Shown: positions 1 through 9,960, numbered from the stretch's first letter. The stretch is DNA of 64,000 bases from Fuerstiella sp. (GCA_029245955.1 JAQWOH010000027.1:52992-116991), one strand, 5' to 3'. Made by a program: numbers and translations. Notes: generated by a model from the sequence alone, not told the origin.

Positions 1-1
1 A

Positions 2-430
2 CTGACGGAAGAACAAAAATCTGACGCGGCAGTCGTGGCACAACGGCGTGTTGCGGCGGAGGCGGCTGCTGTTGTTTCATTAACGAAAACTGTGGCCGGA
101 TTTGTCAAATTGTTTGCTGCTGAGCAGGGGCAGCCTCAGGACGACTTCTTTGCGACGGTCGACCAGGCGCTGCTCTTCGCCAATGGCAGTCAGATGCGAT
201 CATGGCTTGCTCCGTCCGGTGATAATCTGACCGGTCGGCTGATCAAGCTTGATACTCCTGACAAAATTGCAGACGAACTCTACCTGTCGACTCTTGTTCG
301 TAATCCGACGGCAGAAGAAATACAGGACGTGTCGGAGTACCTTGCCGCACGCGGAGACAATAAGAAAGAGGCCGTTCAGGAAATTGCCTGGGCTCTGGTA
401 ACGTCCGCTGAGTTTCGTTTTCAGTACTAG
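2..430 (+). CDS. DUF1553-domain protein, C-terminal part (5' end outside window)
   Basis: The frame is open from the window edge, so this is the last 142 residues of a longer protein. The text FFATVDQALLFANG, then a WLAPSGDNLTGRL stretch, IADELYLSTLVRNPTAEE and a closing ALVTSAEFRFQY is the usual ending of the DUF1549/DUF1553 planctomycete proteins. In full-length relatives these follow a cytochrome c-like domain and a signal peptide, and the proteins are thought to be exported; their biochemical role is unknown. A DUF1501 gene follows on the same strand after about 130 bases, which is the standard pairing and suggests an operon. A GTG at 35 could be mistaken for a start, but the protein similarity continues upstream of it. 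Confidence 0.85.
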   Translation: MTEEQKSDAAVVAQRRVAAEAAAVVSLTKTVAGFVKLFAAEQGQPQDDFFATVDQALLFANGSQMRSWLAPSGDNLTGRLIKLDTPDKIADELYLSTLVRNPTAEEIQDVSEYLAARGDNKKEAVQEIAWALVTSAEFRFQY

Positions 431-563
431 CATTTCGTCTGATCCACTCGAGAGAACGTGTGTCACAGGCTCTGCCGGTGTTTTCACGATTGCCATGATG
501 CCGGTCGGAACAGTGGCACATTTTACGACCGAACAGTTAATCTTTTCTGTAAAGGACATCGCC

Positions 564-1835
564 ATGAAAGCCGGATACGCCTGTCAGTCGCTGGAACACA
601 CACTTGCTCGGCGACAGTTTCTTGGCTCCGTCGCTGGAGGCTTCGTCGTTGGTGGCCTGGGCGCGCTCACTAATCCGGCCGCTGCCGCAGCACTGGAACG
701 CAAGCAGATGCGAGTTCTGGTGATGTTTATGTCCGGTGGGCTGAGCCAGCTGGAAAGCTGGGACCCGAAACCCAAAACGGACACGGGAGGTCCTTTCCGA
801 TCGATCCCTACCGCAGTTCCCGGCATGCATATTTCGGAACTGCTGCCGCAGACTGCTGTCCACATGGATAAGTTGGCATTGATTCGCAGTATCGATACCA
901 AGAACGGCGATCATGGCAAAGGTCGTTACCAGATGACCTTCGGGCGCAATCAGATGCCTGGCGTCGTCTACCCGCATCTCGGAGCCGTTTGCGCCAAAGG
1001 CCTTGAACGAGCAGACAATCCTCTGCCCGGTCATATCAAGATCGGTGGTGGGGCACGAGGCACAGACTCCGCTTATCTGGGGCCGAAGTACGCCAGCATC
1101 GGCATCAACGGCAAGCCACCGGCCAATTCAATGCGAGCGTCCAGCCTGACAGAGGACGTTGATGTTCTGCGGAACAAGTTCCGCCGGAAGACAAACGAAC
1201 GATTCTCCCAATTGCGTCGTACAGCAGAAACCGACGTGTACACGCAGAGTTTCGAACAGGCTCGGCAGCTGATGGAACGGCGAGACGTGTTTGATGTGGA
1301 AAAAGAACCTGGTTCCGAAAAGGAACGGTATGGTGATTCACAACTGGGTAAACACTGCCTGATGGCTCGGCGCCTGCTTGAAAACGGAATTCCCTTTGTG
1401 CAGGTGTCGCACTCGAACTACGACACTCATAATGAAAACTTTAACTTTCATCTTGAGCAGCTGGGTGAATTCGACCGCGCGTTTTCGGCGCTGGTCGGTG
1501 ACCTTCACGAGCGAGGCATGCTGGAGACAACTCTGGTGGTTGTCATGTCGGAGTTCGGTCGAACGCCGAAGATCAATGCTCGGTACGGGCGGGACCATTG
1601 GGGCAAAGCATGGTCGGTCTGTGTGGGCGGAGCAAAGATTCAACCCGGAGCCATTATCGGTGCGACTAACGCGAACGGTACCGAAGTCTCAGAACGTTCA
1701 GTGGAACACGGTGACTTGTTTCACACTTACCTGTCAGCCGTGGGCATGGAGTCGAACGGTTCCTTCGATATCGGCGGTCGCGACATGCCCATCGCCGACC
1801 CTTCTCGGGGCCCGATCAGCGAATTGATTTCCTGA
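564..1835 (+). CDS. DUF1501 family protein, Tat-exported
   Basis: A 423-residue DUF1501 protein, a family distantly related to sulfatases and alkaline phosphatases with no proven activity. The start at 564 is chosen because AAAGGA lies 8 bases upstream and the protein then opens with a twin-arginine-type signal (LARRQFLGSVAGG) about 15 residues in; an ATG at 495 would put 23 unlikely residues in front. Family landmarks are VMFMSGGLSQLESWDPKP near the N-terminus, HGKGRYQMTFGR in the middle, and VVVMSEFGRTPKIN followed by GRDHWGKAWS near the C-terminus. It follows a DUF1553 gene and precedes a WD40 gene, an arrangement common in planctomycetes. It probably acts outside the cytoplasmic membrane. 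Confidence 0.93.
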   Translation: MKAGYACQSLEHTLARRQFLGSVAGGFVVGGLGALTNPAAAAALERKQMRVLVMFMSGGLSQLESWDPKPKTDTGGPFRSIPTAVPGMHISELLPQTAVHMDKLALIRSIDTKNGDHGKGRYQMTFGRNQMPGVVYPHLGAVCAKGLERADNPLPGHIKIGGGARGTDSAYLGPKYASIGINGKPPANSMRASSLTEDVDVLRNKFRRKTNERFSQLRRTAETDVYTQSFEQARQLMERRDVFDVEKEPGSEKERYGDSQLGKHCLMARRLLENGIPFVQVSHSNYDTHNENFNFHLEQLGEFDRAFSALVGDLHERGMLETTLVVVMSEFGRTPKINARYGRDHWGKAWSVCVGGAKIQPGAIIGATNANGTEVSERSVEHGDLFHTYLSAVGMESNGSFDIGGRDMPIADPSRGPISELIS

Positions 1836-2032
1836 TGCGGGGCGGGGTGGCCCGGAGCCGATGCGAGTTGCCGCTCGGTCCCCCCCCGTTTTCGCTGTAA
1901 AAAAGAATCTCGCAGGATGATAAGAAGTCATACCGAAAGGCAAACTGCCACATTTCCGGAGCGACCAGCGGAAGCGGACCATAGAATTCCGGGCGTCAGC
2001 TCGAATAGGCCGTCACAGACGGATTCTGAAAG

Positions 2033-3034
2033 ATGCCAGTCGCTATGAGTCTTGACGCAAAACAAACTCACGTGTTGCACGAGTGGAAGCACGGTAAACC
2101 GATGGTGGCGTGCCGGTTCGATCCATTCGGACGATTCCTGTTTTCCAGTTCCGAGGACTACACGCTGCAGCGCTGGAACGTGGAATCCGGCGAAAAAATC
2201 GCGTGGGAGGCTCACGACAGCTGGGTTCGTGATTTTACATTTTCGCCTGACGGCAAAACGTGTATCTCCGCTGGCTGTGATGATCGGATCATTTTCTGGA
2301 ACACGGCCGATGAGAAACCGGCGCCCGTGCGGACGGTCATCGCGCACAAGGGATGGGTACGAGCGCTGCATGTACAGCACAGCACCGGCTTGATCGCCTC
2401 GGGTGGTAATGACAATCTTGTGAAGCTGTGGTCGGCTGACGGCGCGCCGGTAAAAGAATTCGCAGGTCACACGAACAATGTGTACAGCGTCTTCTTCCAT
2501 CCGGAAGAAGATGTGCTGCTGTCCGGTGATCTGGCGGGGGTCGTGAATCAATGGGAAGTTTCGACAGGCAAGCTTGTCCGCAGCTTTGAGGCGAAAGATC
2601 TGCATTCCTACAACAAAGGTCAGCAGGTCAACTACGGCGGCGTGCGAGATATTTCGCTGAGCCCGGACGGTAAGGTCCTGGCCTGCACCGGTCTGCACAA
2701 AGCCACCAATCCACTGGGAGCCGTCAACGAACCGCTGGTGTTGCTGTTCGACTGGGCAACAGGCGAGAAACTTCGCAGTCAGCCAGCCGACGGCGTCAAG
2801 GGCATCGGCTGGCGAACAAAGTTTCTGACCGACGGCAGCGAGGTCTGTGGGACCGGAGGCAGCGGAGGAGGATACCTGGTGTTCTTCAAGCCCGGTGAAG
2901 AGAAGCCGTTCCATAAACTGAAGCTGAAAGACACGCTGCGAGACATGGCTTTGCATCCGACCGGCCTGCTGGTTGCCACGACTCACCATGACGGACATGT
3001 GCGCATTTGCCAGCTGACGGCGAAAAAAGCGTAA
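2033..3034 (+). CDS. WD40 repeat protein
   Basis: A 333-residue protein made almost wholly of WD40 repeats, readable as about seven blades. Clear repeat cores include FSPDGKTCISAGCDDRIIFW, LIASGGNDNLVKLWSADG, HTNNVYSVFFHPEEDVLLSG and LSPDGKVLACTG. Such repeats fold into a beta-propeller that serves as a protein-binding platform. No signal peptide is visible, so it may be cytoplasmic, or the true N-terminus may differ; an ATG at 2045 is an alternative start. It lies about 200 bases after a DUF1501 gene on the same strand. WD40 genes often accompany DUF1553/DUF1501 pairs in planctomycetes, but the reason is unknown. No enzymatic domain is present. Confidence 0.9.
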   Translation: MPVAMSLDAKQTHVLHEWKHGKPMVACRFDPFGRFLFSSSEDYTLQRWNVESGEKIAWEAHDSWVRDFTFSPDGKTCISAGCDDRIIFWNTADEKPAPVRTVIAHKGWVRALHVQHSTGLIASGGNDNLVKLWSADGAPVKEFAGHTNNVYSVFFHPEEDVLLSGDLAGVVNQWEVSTGKLVRSFEAKDLHSYNKGQQVNYGGVRDISLSPDGKVLACTGLHKATNPLGAVNEPLVLLFDWATGEKLRSQPADGVKGIGWRTKFLTDGSEVCGTGGSGGGYLVFFKPGEEKPFHKLKLKDTLRDMALHPTGLLVATTHHDGHVRICQLTAKKA

Positions 3035-3077
3035 GCTGCCGGACACACGTCGTTTCGTGTCGCAGTCCGTCTGTTGG

Positions 3078-3108
3078 GTCGCTTGGAAACGGACCGTTTC
3101 CAAGCGAC
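3078..3108. promoter_or_regulatory. 31-bp palindrome (15-bp perfect arms, 1-nt centre)
   Basis: Bases 3078-3092 (GTCGCTTGGAAACGG) are exactly the reverse complement of 3094-3108, with one A between. As RNA it would give a 13-bp stem with a 5-base loop. It lies between the WD40 stop (3034) and the PhoD-like start (3157). There is no real T-run after it, so it is a poor intrinsic terminator. A smaller ACACG/CGTGT hairpin sits just upstream (3045-3060). It could be an operator for a dimeric regulator or an RNA-processing or stabilising stem. Confidence 0.6.
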
Positions 3109-3156
3109 AATTCCGGCGTACATACGCATGGATACTGAACAGCGATAACAACCGAC

Positions 3157-5868
3157 ATGGCACATCAACCAATCCGTCGCCGGGAGTTTCTCGGATCTTC
3201 GGCCACGGCCGCGGCTGCCCTGACATTTGCAAAGAAGACAGAGGCGGGACAATCGTCTGATTCGCAGCAGGCGATTGTCCCGCCTGATTCACTGGTTCAC
3301 TCGCACGAATGGGAATCGCTGAATCCTGGTTACTGGCAAGTCAAAGACGGCGTTTTGAGAAGACGGTTGATCAACGTCGGTGATCGTGCTCGCAGTACTG
3401 GTTTTCCGTTTCACTCAGCCACAAAAGGCGGTGTGATGCAGACGATGTACGATCCGTCTCTTCCCGATGGCATTATCTATCGGCGCGACTGGAAGCTGGC
3501 CGGTGAATACACGGTCAAAGCTGTGCTCACGTATCGTTCACCAAGATCCGCCGTTGCTGACGGCGACGACCCGAACTGGAGGATGTATCAGAACGGCTAC
3601 GGCCGCATGGGCATTGCTATAGGTGCAAAAAGTCTGCTGGAGAGCTACGGCAGGATCAGCAACGCCGTCCGTATCGTCTGGTGCGACGACAACACGCTGC
3701 AGATTGTTCCGCCCGGTCGAGGTCGCAGGAATCAACAAGGCTCCGGTCGGAACATTGCAGCAAAGATTGATACGAATTGGCAGCTTGAACCTGGCGATCA
3801 GGTGACGCTGACAGTCGATGTGCAGCCGGCCAGTGATGGCCAGGCGGAGGTGTCGGTTACGCTGGCAGCAAGCGGCTCTGCAGCCAGGATTCGCCAGACT
3901 ATTCCACAGCGTTTGGTAAATGGTTATGTCGGCGTGGCGGCGCGAGGTCTCATCGACTTCGAAGTCGCAGGTTTTGACGTTCAGCCCGGAACTAATAAGC
4001 CGCTTAGTGCGGCGAAGCTGGACTGTTACGTCTGTTATCCGCTGGGCGATACTCTGAACCTGGTCGACGGGAGGTGGCAATGCCGTTTTGTCGGACTGTT
4101 TGCTTCCGATGGTGACACCGCAGAAGTTCGTATTGCCGATTCGCCGAATCCGGCCGGCGGTTGGCAGAAAGTCCCCATTGCGGGCCGCGGCAGAATCGTG
4201 AATCACGAATGGCGCCGCAACACGGCCGTGATTAACGCGACACTTCCGAGCAATCCGGCACAGCAGAATTTGTATTATACGGTGTGGCAGGACGGGGTTG
4301 ATGTCACGTCCGACACGCGGATCGGTACCGACGCGTGCGGACCGGGCACCGGCCTGGTTGGTGATGTCCCGGCAAGCGGCAGCTACGTCGGCCGACTGCC
4401 GCAACTGCGTGCGCCGTACAAACTCTGCGGTCTCAGTTGTCATGCCATCACAAGTGGTCTGCAGCAGCAAACGGAAGACGGTTGGAAGATTCTGGGTGGC
4501 GGCGACGACTGGCAGGTGCGGGATCAGCCGACAACGGGAGCCTACAAACATCTGGAAGACTACGATTTTCAGGTGATGGTCTGGGAAGACGATGTCTGGT
4601 ACATGGAACTGGTGCTGTACCCGCCCAGCACAGATGACGCATACAAGATTATTACTCAAAGTATCTGCGGCCCCACAAGTCGCTGGCAGATGATGCGTCA
4701 TTGGAACGTTATCAATCCTGGCGATCACGACTACGGCATGGATGACGTGAAGGGGCCGGAACAACTGGCCATCCGCCGAGTGCAGGGCCTGGGGCAGGAC
4801 GTCGAGTACATGCGGCGGAATTTTCAAATCGTGCATCACCTCACGACTGGAGCGGAGACTGTCGACCCACTGGCTAATCCGAAGAAGTGGCGCGCCTGGA
4901 AAATGCCGAACCGCGACTTCACTTTCGTTATTCTTGACTCACGACTCTGGCGCAGCAGTCAGGACACGGACATGTGGGACGACGCTGGCTGGGGCTCATT
5001 CCAGAATCTTTACGACCGAACAGATCCAACGCGAAGCCTGTTGGGAGAAGAACAATTTGCGTGGCTGCAGGCACTGGTCACTACTGACAGCAGTCGTTTG
5101 ATTTGTCTGACCGGGATCAACGGCATGCACACGGTCTGGACCGGCACAAACTGGAAAGGCGGTGCCGCTTCTCACATTAAAGGTCCTTTCGATCAGCGAG
5201 ACCGAGTGACGGCAGACTATGCCGGCTGGGTTAAAGCCGGAGCCGATCGCGTGCTGGAACTGCTTGGTTCACGGGACGGCATCATCACTGTGTATGGTGA
5301 TGTCCACAATGGGTGCCTTATGAAAAACGCAGATCACGGAGTCATCGAATGCAGCTTCGGGCCGATCGGGCGCAGTGGAGGCCGTGCGGTGATTCCCGGA
5401 TTCGGGCCGCAGATGAAGGACTTCGATGGTCGTGATCTGGAGGTGCATGCTCTGTATCACAAGACCCACGCTGATGCGGAACTCAATGGCCATGCTGCCG
5501 GAGATCCGTTTTACTGGAACTTTCTCGAAATGGAGTTTGATCCTCGTCCGGCAGATCCGGTCATCGATCTGCGAGTGCGCAACATGATCGATGCCCCGCG
5601 GGATGCCGCGCGGGGCGGTGGTTCACTGAACACTGTGGCCAGCCAGACAGGCCGCCGGCCGAGCAGTCAGTTGCCGCCGGTCAATATGCTGCCGAATGCA
5701 GATATTCGCTTCACGTTGGCTGACGGCAGCCCCATTCGCGGTACGCGCAGTGATAATGCCGGTGCAGTTCAGGTGGCCGGACTGGTTGACGTGGAACGCG
5801 GCACAAGAGTCATTATGACAGCGTTCGACGGAGCACGGTCTGCTTCCATAGTTGTTGATACTGTTTGA
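3157..5868 (+). CDS. PhoD-like metallophosphatase, Tat-exported, multidomain
   Basis: A 903-residue secreted protein with a twin-arginine signal at its N-terminus (IRRREFLGSSATAAAALTF). Residues of about 45-290 look like a beta-rich concanavalin/LamG-type module. A PhoD-type metallophosphatase region follows, with GDHDYGMDD near residue 522 and YGDVHNG near residue 713 as likely metal-binding motifs, and FVILDSRLWRSSQDTDMWDD between them. The last ~60 residues (RFTLADGSPIRGTRSDNAGA onward) resemble a carboxypeptidase regulatory-type beta-sandwich. PhoD enzymes hydrolyse phosphodiesters and monoesters using Fe and Ca; activity here is inferred, and the extra domains make it about twice the usual size. 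It follows the WD40 gene and a long palindrome. It ends 142 bases before moxR. Confidence 0.82.
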   Translation: MAHQPIRRREFLGSSATAAAALTFAKKTEAGQSSDSQQAIVPPDSLVHSHEWESLNPGYWQVKDGVLRRRLINVGDRARSTGFPFHSATKGGVMQTMYDPSLPDGIIYRRDWKLAGEYTVKAVLTYRSPRSAVADGDDPNWRMYQNGYGRMGIAIGAKSLLESYGRISNAVRIVWCDDNTLQIVPPGRGRRNQQGSGRNIAAKIDTNWQLEPGDQVTLTVDVQPASDGQAEVSVTLAASGSAARIRQTIPQRLVNGYVGVAARGLIDFEVAGFDVQPGTNKPLSAAKLDCYVCYPLGDTLNLVDGRWQCRFVGLFASDGDTAEVRIADSPNPAGGWQKVPIAGRGRIVNHEWRRNTAVINATLPSNPAQQNLYYTVWQDGVDVTSDTRIGTDACGPGTGLVGDVPASGSYVGRLPQLRAPYKLCGLSCHAITSGLQQQTEDGWKILGGGDDWQVRDQPTTGAYKHLEDYDFQVMVWEDDVWYMELVLYPPSTDDAYKIITQSICGPTSRWQMMRHWNVINPGDHDYGMDDVKGPEQLAIRRVQGLGQDVEYMRRNFQIVHHLTTGAETVDPLANPKKWRAWKMPNRDFTFVILDSRLWRSSQDTDMWDDAGWGSFQNLYDRTDPTRSLLGEEQFAWLQALVTTDSSRLICLTGINGMHTVWTGTNWKGGAASHIKGPFDQRDRVTADYAGWVKAGADRVLELLGSRDGIITVYGDVHNGCLMKNADHGVIECSFGPIGRSGGRAVIPGFGPQMKDFDGRDLEVHALYHKTHADAELNGHAAGDPFYWNFLEMEFDPRPADPVIDLRVRNMIDAPRDAARGGGSLNTVASQTGRRPSSQLPPVNMLPNADIRFTLADGSPIRGTRSDNAGAVQVAGLVDVERGTRVIMTAFDGARSASIVVDTV

Positions 5869-6009
5869 GTACAGCAACAGACGGTTCCTTTTCAGCAGGC
5901 CGACAGTCCGCGGACAGGACAGCGTTATGTTCGATCGTTAGACTATTAAGTGCACTGCCGATCCTCCTGACGCCTGCAACTTCTTCCACCTGCCGAAAGA
6001 TCTCACCGA

Positions 6010-7038
6010 ATGTCCGCAACCACAGAATCACTTGAAATTGACCATCAGGAACGAGCTGTGCGACTTGTTGATGCCTGTCAGAAGATTCGCGAACAGGTGG
6101 GGCGAATCATTGTGGGACAGGATGATGTCATCGAGCAGCTGCTGATTGCAATTCTGGCACGCGGCCACTGTCTGCTGGAAGGTGTGCCCGGTCTGGCGAA
6201 GACTCTGATGGTTCGATCGCTGGCGGACACGATGAATCTGTCGTTTCGCCGGATTCAGTTTACCCCTGACCTGATGCCCGCCGACATCACCGGCACCGAC
6301 ATCATTCAGGAGAACAAAGAGACTGGTCATCGTGACCTGGTGTTCGATAAAGGCCCGATTTTTACGCAGATGCTGCTGGCGGATGAGATCAACCGTACTC
6401 CGCCCAAGACTCAGGCCGCACTGCTGGAAGCGATGCAGGAACACGAAGTCACCGTGGGTGGCACGACCTACCATCTGGATGAACCGTTCTTTGTGCTGGC
6501 CACTCAGAATCCGATTGAACAGGAAGGCACCTATCCACTTCCTGAAGCTCAGCGAGATCGGTTTCTGTTCAATGTGATTGTGGATTATCCCAGTCGCGAT
6601 CAGGAAGGTGACATTATCGATCGCACAACGTCGACGGCTTCTGCGGAGCCGGAGCCGGTGGTTTCCGGACCCGAGATCATTGAGTGTCAGGAAACTGTGA
6701 GACTTGTTCCGCTGCCGGAACACGTGAAAAACTTCGTGCTGGATCTGGTGCGGTCGGCTCGCCCGAACGATGAAACGACGGCGGCATGGGTTCACGAGCT
6801 GATCGAATGGGGTCCGGGGCCCCGAGCCTGCCAGCAACTGGTCCTGGCATCAAAAGCGCGGGCACTGCTGCAGGGTCGACATCATGTTACACGCGATGAT
6901 GTGGAGACGCTGGCCTTTCCTGTTCTGCGACACCGTATCGTGCCCACATTCAATGCAGAAGCAGAAGGTGTCAGTGTTGACGACCTGATTCGTCGTTTGC
7001 TGCAGGAGCTCCCGGAAACCTCAAAACAACTGCTGTGA
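6010..7038 (+). CDS. MoxR family AAA+ ATPase
   Basis: A 342-residue MoxR-type AAA+ ATPase. It shows a Walker A GVPGLAKT (58-65), Walker B LLADEIN (122-128) and a sensor region [20 protein letters not shown] (164-183), followed by the small helical lid domain. MoxR proteins act as chaperone-like ATPases that usually work with a von Willebrand-type protein encoded beside them. Here the stop codon overlaps the GTG start of the DUF58 gene (GTGA), which implies translational coupling. The usual larger cluster with BatA-like membrane proteins is not present, so the pair stands alone and ends at a terminator. Function beyond the family is not known. Confidence 0.95.
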   Translation: MSATTESLEIDHQERAVRLVDACQKIREQVGRIIVGQDDVIEQLLIAILARGHCLLEGVPGLAKTLMVRSLADTMNLSFRRIQFTPDLMPADITGTDIIQENKETGHRDLVFDKGPIFTQMLLADEINRTPPKTQAALLEAMQEHEVTVGGTTYHLDEPFFVLATQNPIEQEGTYPLPEAQRDRFLFNVIVDYPSRDQEGDIIDRTTSTASAEPEPVVSGPEIIECQETVRLVPLPEHVKNFVLDLVRSARPNDETTAAWVHELIEWGPGPRACQQLVLASKARALLQGRHHVTRDDVETLAFPVLRHRIVPTFNAEAEGVSVDDLIRRLLQELPETSKQLL

Positions 7039-7952
7039 CGGAAAATATGCCTAACGTTTCTGATGTGCTGACATCGCACGACATCGGCAGGTTCACGAAT
7101 CTGCAGGTGCTGGCGAAACAGGTCGTCGAAGGATTCTGTTCCGGACTGCATCGTTCGCCGCATAAAGGCTTCAGTGTTGAGTTCAAGGAACATCGTGCGT
7201 ACTCACCCGGTGATGACATTCGCACGATCGACTGGAAGCTGTTCGGGAAAACAGACCGTCTGTACATTCGCGAATACGAGGAGGAAACAAATCTCCGCTG
7301 CTCGATTCTGCTGGATTCGAGCGGATCAATGGCCTATAGCGGTTCCCGCGCCACCGGAGTCACCAAGCACGATTATGCGGTGAGTACCGCTGCATGTCTG
7401 GCGTATCTGATGCTGCAGCAACAGGACAGCGTGGGTCTGGTCACCTTTGACAAACAGGTGCGTCGTTATATTCCGCCCCGAGCACGCCCCAAACATCTGC
7501 AGGCGATTATTAACGAACTGAAAAAACAGAAGCCGGAATTCGAAACGGAACTTGGCGACGTGTTTCATGAGATGGTCGCGAAGATTCATCGTCGTGGACT
7601 GCTGATTATCATTTCTGATCTGTTCGGTGATGTGGAACAGTTGATGAAGTCGCTGGCTCATTTTCGTCATGCAAATCATGACATTATTATTTTTCAGATC
7701 TGGGATCCCGATGAACTGGATTTTCCATTTCGCCAGTGGACTCAGTTTGCTTCACTGGAAGCCGCCGCCAATCGGCACCTGGTGGATCCGGCGCAGATTC
7801 GTCGCGCTTACCTGGAGAAGTTGCAGCAGTTTCGCGAACAGCTCGCGTCCGGCTGCAACCGACACCGCATCAGCCTTGTTCCAATGACGACGGACCAGCC
7901 CTATGCTGATTCACTGGCTGCCTACCTTGCTCTCAGAAGGAAGTCGAAGTAA
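7035..7952 (+). CDS. DUF58 domain protein (VWA-like)
   Basis: A 305-residue DUF58 protein. It carries the family signature DIRTIDWK at 61-68 (after YSPGD) and a metal-ion adhesion site DSSGSM at 94-99, as in von Willebrand factor A folds. It begins inside the moxR stop codon (GTG at 7035; an ATG at 7047 is an alternative). DUF58 proteins are the usual partners of MoxR ATPases. A stem-loop terminator starts inside its stop codon, closing the two-gene operon. No membrane segment is evident, so it is probably cytoplasmic. Confidence 0.94.
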   Translation: MTENMPNVSDVLTSHDIGRFTNLQVLAKQVVEGFCSGLHRSPHKGFSVEFKEHRAYSPGDDIRTIDWKLFGKTDRLYIREYEEETNLRCSILLDSSGSMAYSGSRATGVTKHDYAVSTAACLAYLMLQQQDSVGLVTFDKQVRRYIPPRARPKHLQAIINELKKQKPEFETELGDVFHEMVAKIHRRGLLIIISDLFGDVEQLMKSLAHFRHANHDIIIFQIWDPDELDFPFRQWTQFASLEAAANRHLVDPAQIRRAYLEKLQQFREQLASGCNRHRISLVPMTTDQPYADSLAAYLALRRKSK

Positions 7953-7995
7953 CGGCTCGAATCGACTATAAACGGCCCTGTTCGAGCCGTTTATT
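7951..7995 (+). terminator. Intrinsic-type terminator after moxR-DUF58
   Basis: An exact 11-bp inverted repeat, AACGGCTCGAA (7951-7961) and TTCGAGCCGTT (7981-7991), with a 19-base loop and a T-rich tail. It begins within the DUF58 stop codon. Confidence 0.75.
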
Positions 7996-8106
7996 TGTTG
8001 CCGTATACGATAATGGCTGGTGGAGCAACGAAGCTGCCATCGAGAAGTGTTCTTTGCGGCTCCGGTCAGCCTGACACGCTGTCGCTTCTTTAGTCTGAGT
8101 TCAGTC

Positions 8107-8631
8107 ATGTATTACTGGTTCGCAGCTACAATTCTGATTACAGCCAACGCGGCCTGCGTCGGTGCAAACATGCTGCTGCTGCCCGGCAACTGGTTCATGG
8201 TTGGTACGCTGTGTCTGTTCCTTCTGACGGCCGGAACGACAGCCGGCCCCGACTGGACGACATTGATTGTGATTGTTGTCCTGGCAGCTCTTGGCGAAAT
8301 ACTTGAACTGCTCACGGGGTCTGCTACAGCGGCCAAAAAAGGGGCCAGTCGCCGCGCCGTTGTTCTGTCGCTGGTGTTGTCCATGGCGGCAAGTATCGCC
8401 GGCGCATTCGTGATTCCGATTCCGGTGATCGGTACAGCGATCGGCGCCATTGCCGGTGCCGCGGTCGGTGCCTTCGCGGGCGCATGGGCGGGTGAGGCGT
8501 GGAAGGGGACTGAGCCGGCGCAGCGAACGGAAATTGGTACGGCGGCCATGAGCGGTCGGATGATCGGCATGCTGGCCAAGTTGTCCATCGGAGCCGCGAT
8601 TTTTGTCTTTCAGCTGGTTAGCCTCTTTTGA
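8107..8631 (+). CDS. DUF456 membrane protein
   Basis: A small hydrophobic protein of 174 residues from the ATG at 8107; longer readings from 8020 add a non-membrane stretch that is unlikely. It has about four membrane segments: one at 3-20, an adjacent pair around 30-65, a Gly/Ala-rich pair near 85-130 (IPIPVIGTAIGAIAGAAVGA) and a last one at the C-terminus. This Gly-rich repeat after a conserved GEILELLTGSATAAKKGASR loop is the DUF456 pattern. The family has no known function. A short ACCTGC/GCAGGT stem followed by TTT lies right after the stop and may be a weak terminator. Confidence 0.85.
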   Translation: MYYWFAATILITANAACVGANMLLLPGNWFMVGTLCLFLLTAGTTAGPDWTTLIVIVVLAALGEILELLTGSATAAKKGASRRAVVLSLVLSMAASIAGAFVIPIPVIGTAIGAIAGAAVGAFAGAWAGEAWKGTEPAQRTEIGTAAMSGRMIGMLAKLSIGAAIFVFQLVSLF

Positions 8632-8686
8632 AGGACCTGCCAGGCCGCAGGTTTCCACTGCATTCCATCTGTCGCAAACCCATGTG

Positions 8687-9931
8687 ATGAATATCCTGGT
8701 ACCCAATCTTGATTTCGAGGTTGATCTGTGCGGGCGACCCCGACAATTATCCGAACAGGCAACTCGCGTGATTGACGAGCTGGCTCCGCTCATCGGTCTG
8801 CTGGCCGAAGACGGAGACCAGGTGCTGGTCAATGATGACGCGATGCCGGCAGGTGTGGCGGAATGTCTGGCGCATGTCGCGTTTGTCCGCCGGTCAGAAT
8901 TCTCGGCCATTGCTGGTCAGCACCGCATCATTCCGTGGGGATGGACCGAACAGACTTGTCAGATGGCTTCCGTCGTGCAGATGTCGGCAGCGGAGATTCC
9001 GCCGGCCACCGCCGTCACCCGCGTCAACTCACGGGAATTCAGTGCCATGTTCGACGGTGTTCAGTGTGAGCATGGCGAATTGCTGCCGTTTGGTGTGGAT
9101 GGATTTGGCACGATCTGTCGTGACATAGACGACTGGAAGAACGGAGTGTGTCAGCTGGAACGCTTCGGTTTTGAACGCTGGGTGGCGAAACCGCCGATTA
9201 GTCATGCTGGTCGTAATCGGTTGCTGGCGAAAGGAACCGAGTTGAACCGTCAGCAGCGAGGCTGGCTGGAGAAACATCTGGCCCGGACCGGGGGGGTGTA
9301 CCTTGAACCGTGGGTGTGTCCGGAGGAACAGTGTGGCCTGCAGTTCGAAATTATTTCGTCGAATTCATACAGTGCAGGAACGGAGGGCAGAGTACAGCTG
9401 GTCGGCGTCAGCAGTCTGCTGAACGATTCTGTGGGCAGGTATCAGGGCAGTCTGATATGCCGCGATGATCTGTTGTTAAACGCATGGCAGTCGGCTGCCG
9501 CGCACGGATTCTTGGTCTGTGAAGCTGCTGCGGCCGCCGGTTACTTCGGTCCAATCGGTATCGACAGTTTCCGTTTTCGTCTGCCCGACGGCTCTTTGGC
9601 ACTGCGAATGTGCAACGATATCAATGCCCGCTTTACGATGGGGCGGCTTGCCCTACAATTGCGATCGTCGCTGCAATCGTCGCAATACGGGGCATGGTGT
9701 CACTTTGCCGTATCTGATTTTTCGCGGTTCTGTGACGGTGTTAAAAAAGGTCTGACGCAACCAGCCAAAGAAAACGTAAGTATGACGGTCACCAGTCCGA
9801 TGGCGATTGGTGAGCAGCCGACTCGATTCGGAACTGTCCTGTTGACAGGAAATTCACAGGAGCGGCTTGCTCAGGAGATTCGACTAATTCACGATCAGGC
9901 AGCAGCCAGACGACACGACTCATTGCCGTAA
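8687..9931 (+). CDS. ATP-grasp domain protein
   Basis: A 414-residue protein that reads as an ATP-grasp ligase. The start at 8687 gives an N-terminal strand MNILVPNLDFEVDLC, typical of the preATP-grasp fold. Likely nucleotide-binding residues are the Lys in WVAKPP (near 168) and the acidic residue in VYLEPWV (near 208). The C-terminal pattern GPIGIDSFRF (288-297) followed by NDINARFTMG (310-319) matches the metal-binding Asp and Glu/Asn-x-Asn-x-Arg end of the fold. ATP-grasp enzymes join a carboxylate to an amine or thiol through an acylphosphate; the substrates here cannot be named. It is followed after 29 bases by a GT2 glycosyltransferase, so the two may be co-transcribed. Confidence 0.75.
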   Translation: MNILVPNLDFEVDLCGRPRQLSEQATRVIDELAPLIGLLAEDGDQVLVNDDAMPAGVAECLAHVAFVRRSEFSAIAGQHRIIPWGWTEQTCQMASVVQMSAAEIPPATAVTRVNSREFSAMFDGVQCEHGELLPFGVDGFGTICRDIDDWKNGVCQLERFGFERWVAKPPISHAGRNRLLAKGTELNRQQRGWLEKHLARTGGVYLEPWVCPEEQCGLQFEIISSNSYSAGTEGRVQLVGVSSLLNDSVGRYQGSLICRDDLLLNAWQSAAAHGFLVCEAAAAAGYFGPIGIDSFRFRLPDGSLALRMCNDINARFTMGRLALQLRSSLQSSQYGAWCHFAVSDFSRFCDGVKKGLTQPAKENVSMTVTSPMAIGEQPTRFGTVLLTGNSQERLAQEIRLIHDQAAARRHDSLP

Positions 9932-9960
9932 CAAACGGTTGTCCCATTTGAGAATCAGGA

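Noticed and set aside
200..565. Long minus-strand frame inside the first gene
   Set aside because: It is the antisense shadow of a DUF1553 gene and has no family text or start signal.
1928..3292. 454-residue minus-strand frame opposite the WD40 gene
   Set aside because: The plus frame gives clear WD40 repeats; the minus frame is a shadow created by G/C-rich codons.
3538..4839. 433-residue minus-strand frame opposite the PhoD-like gene
   Set aside because: No motif or start signal; the plus strand is a strong phosphatase.
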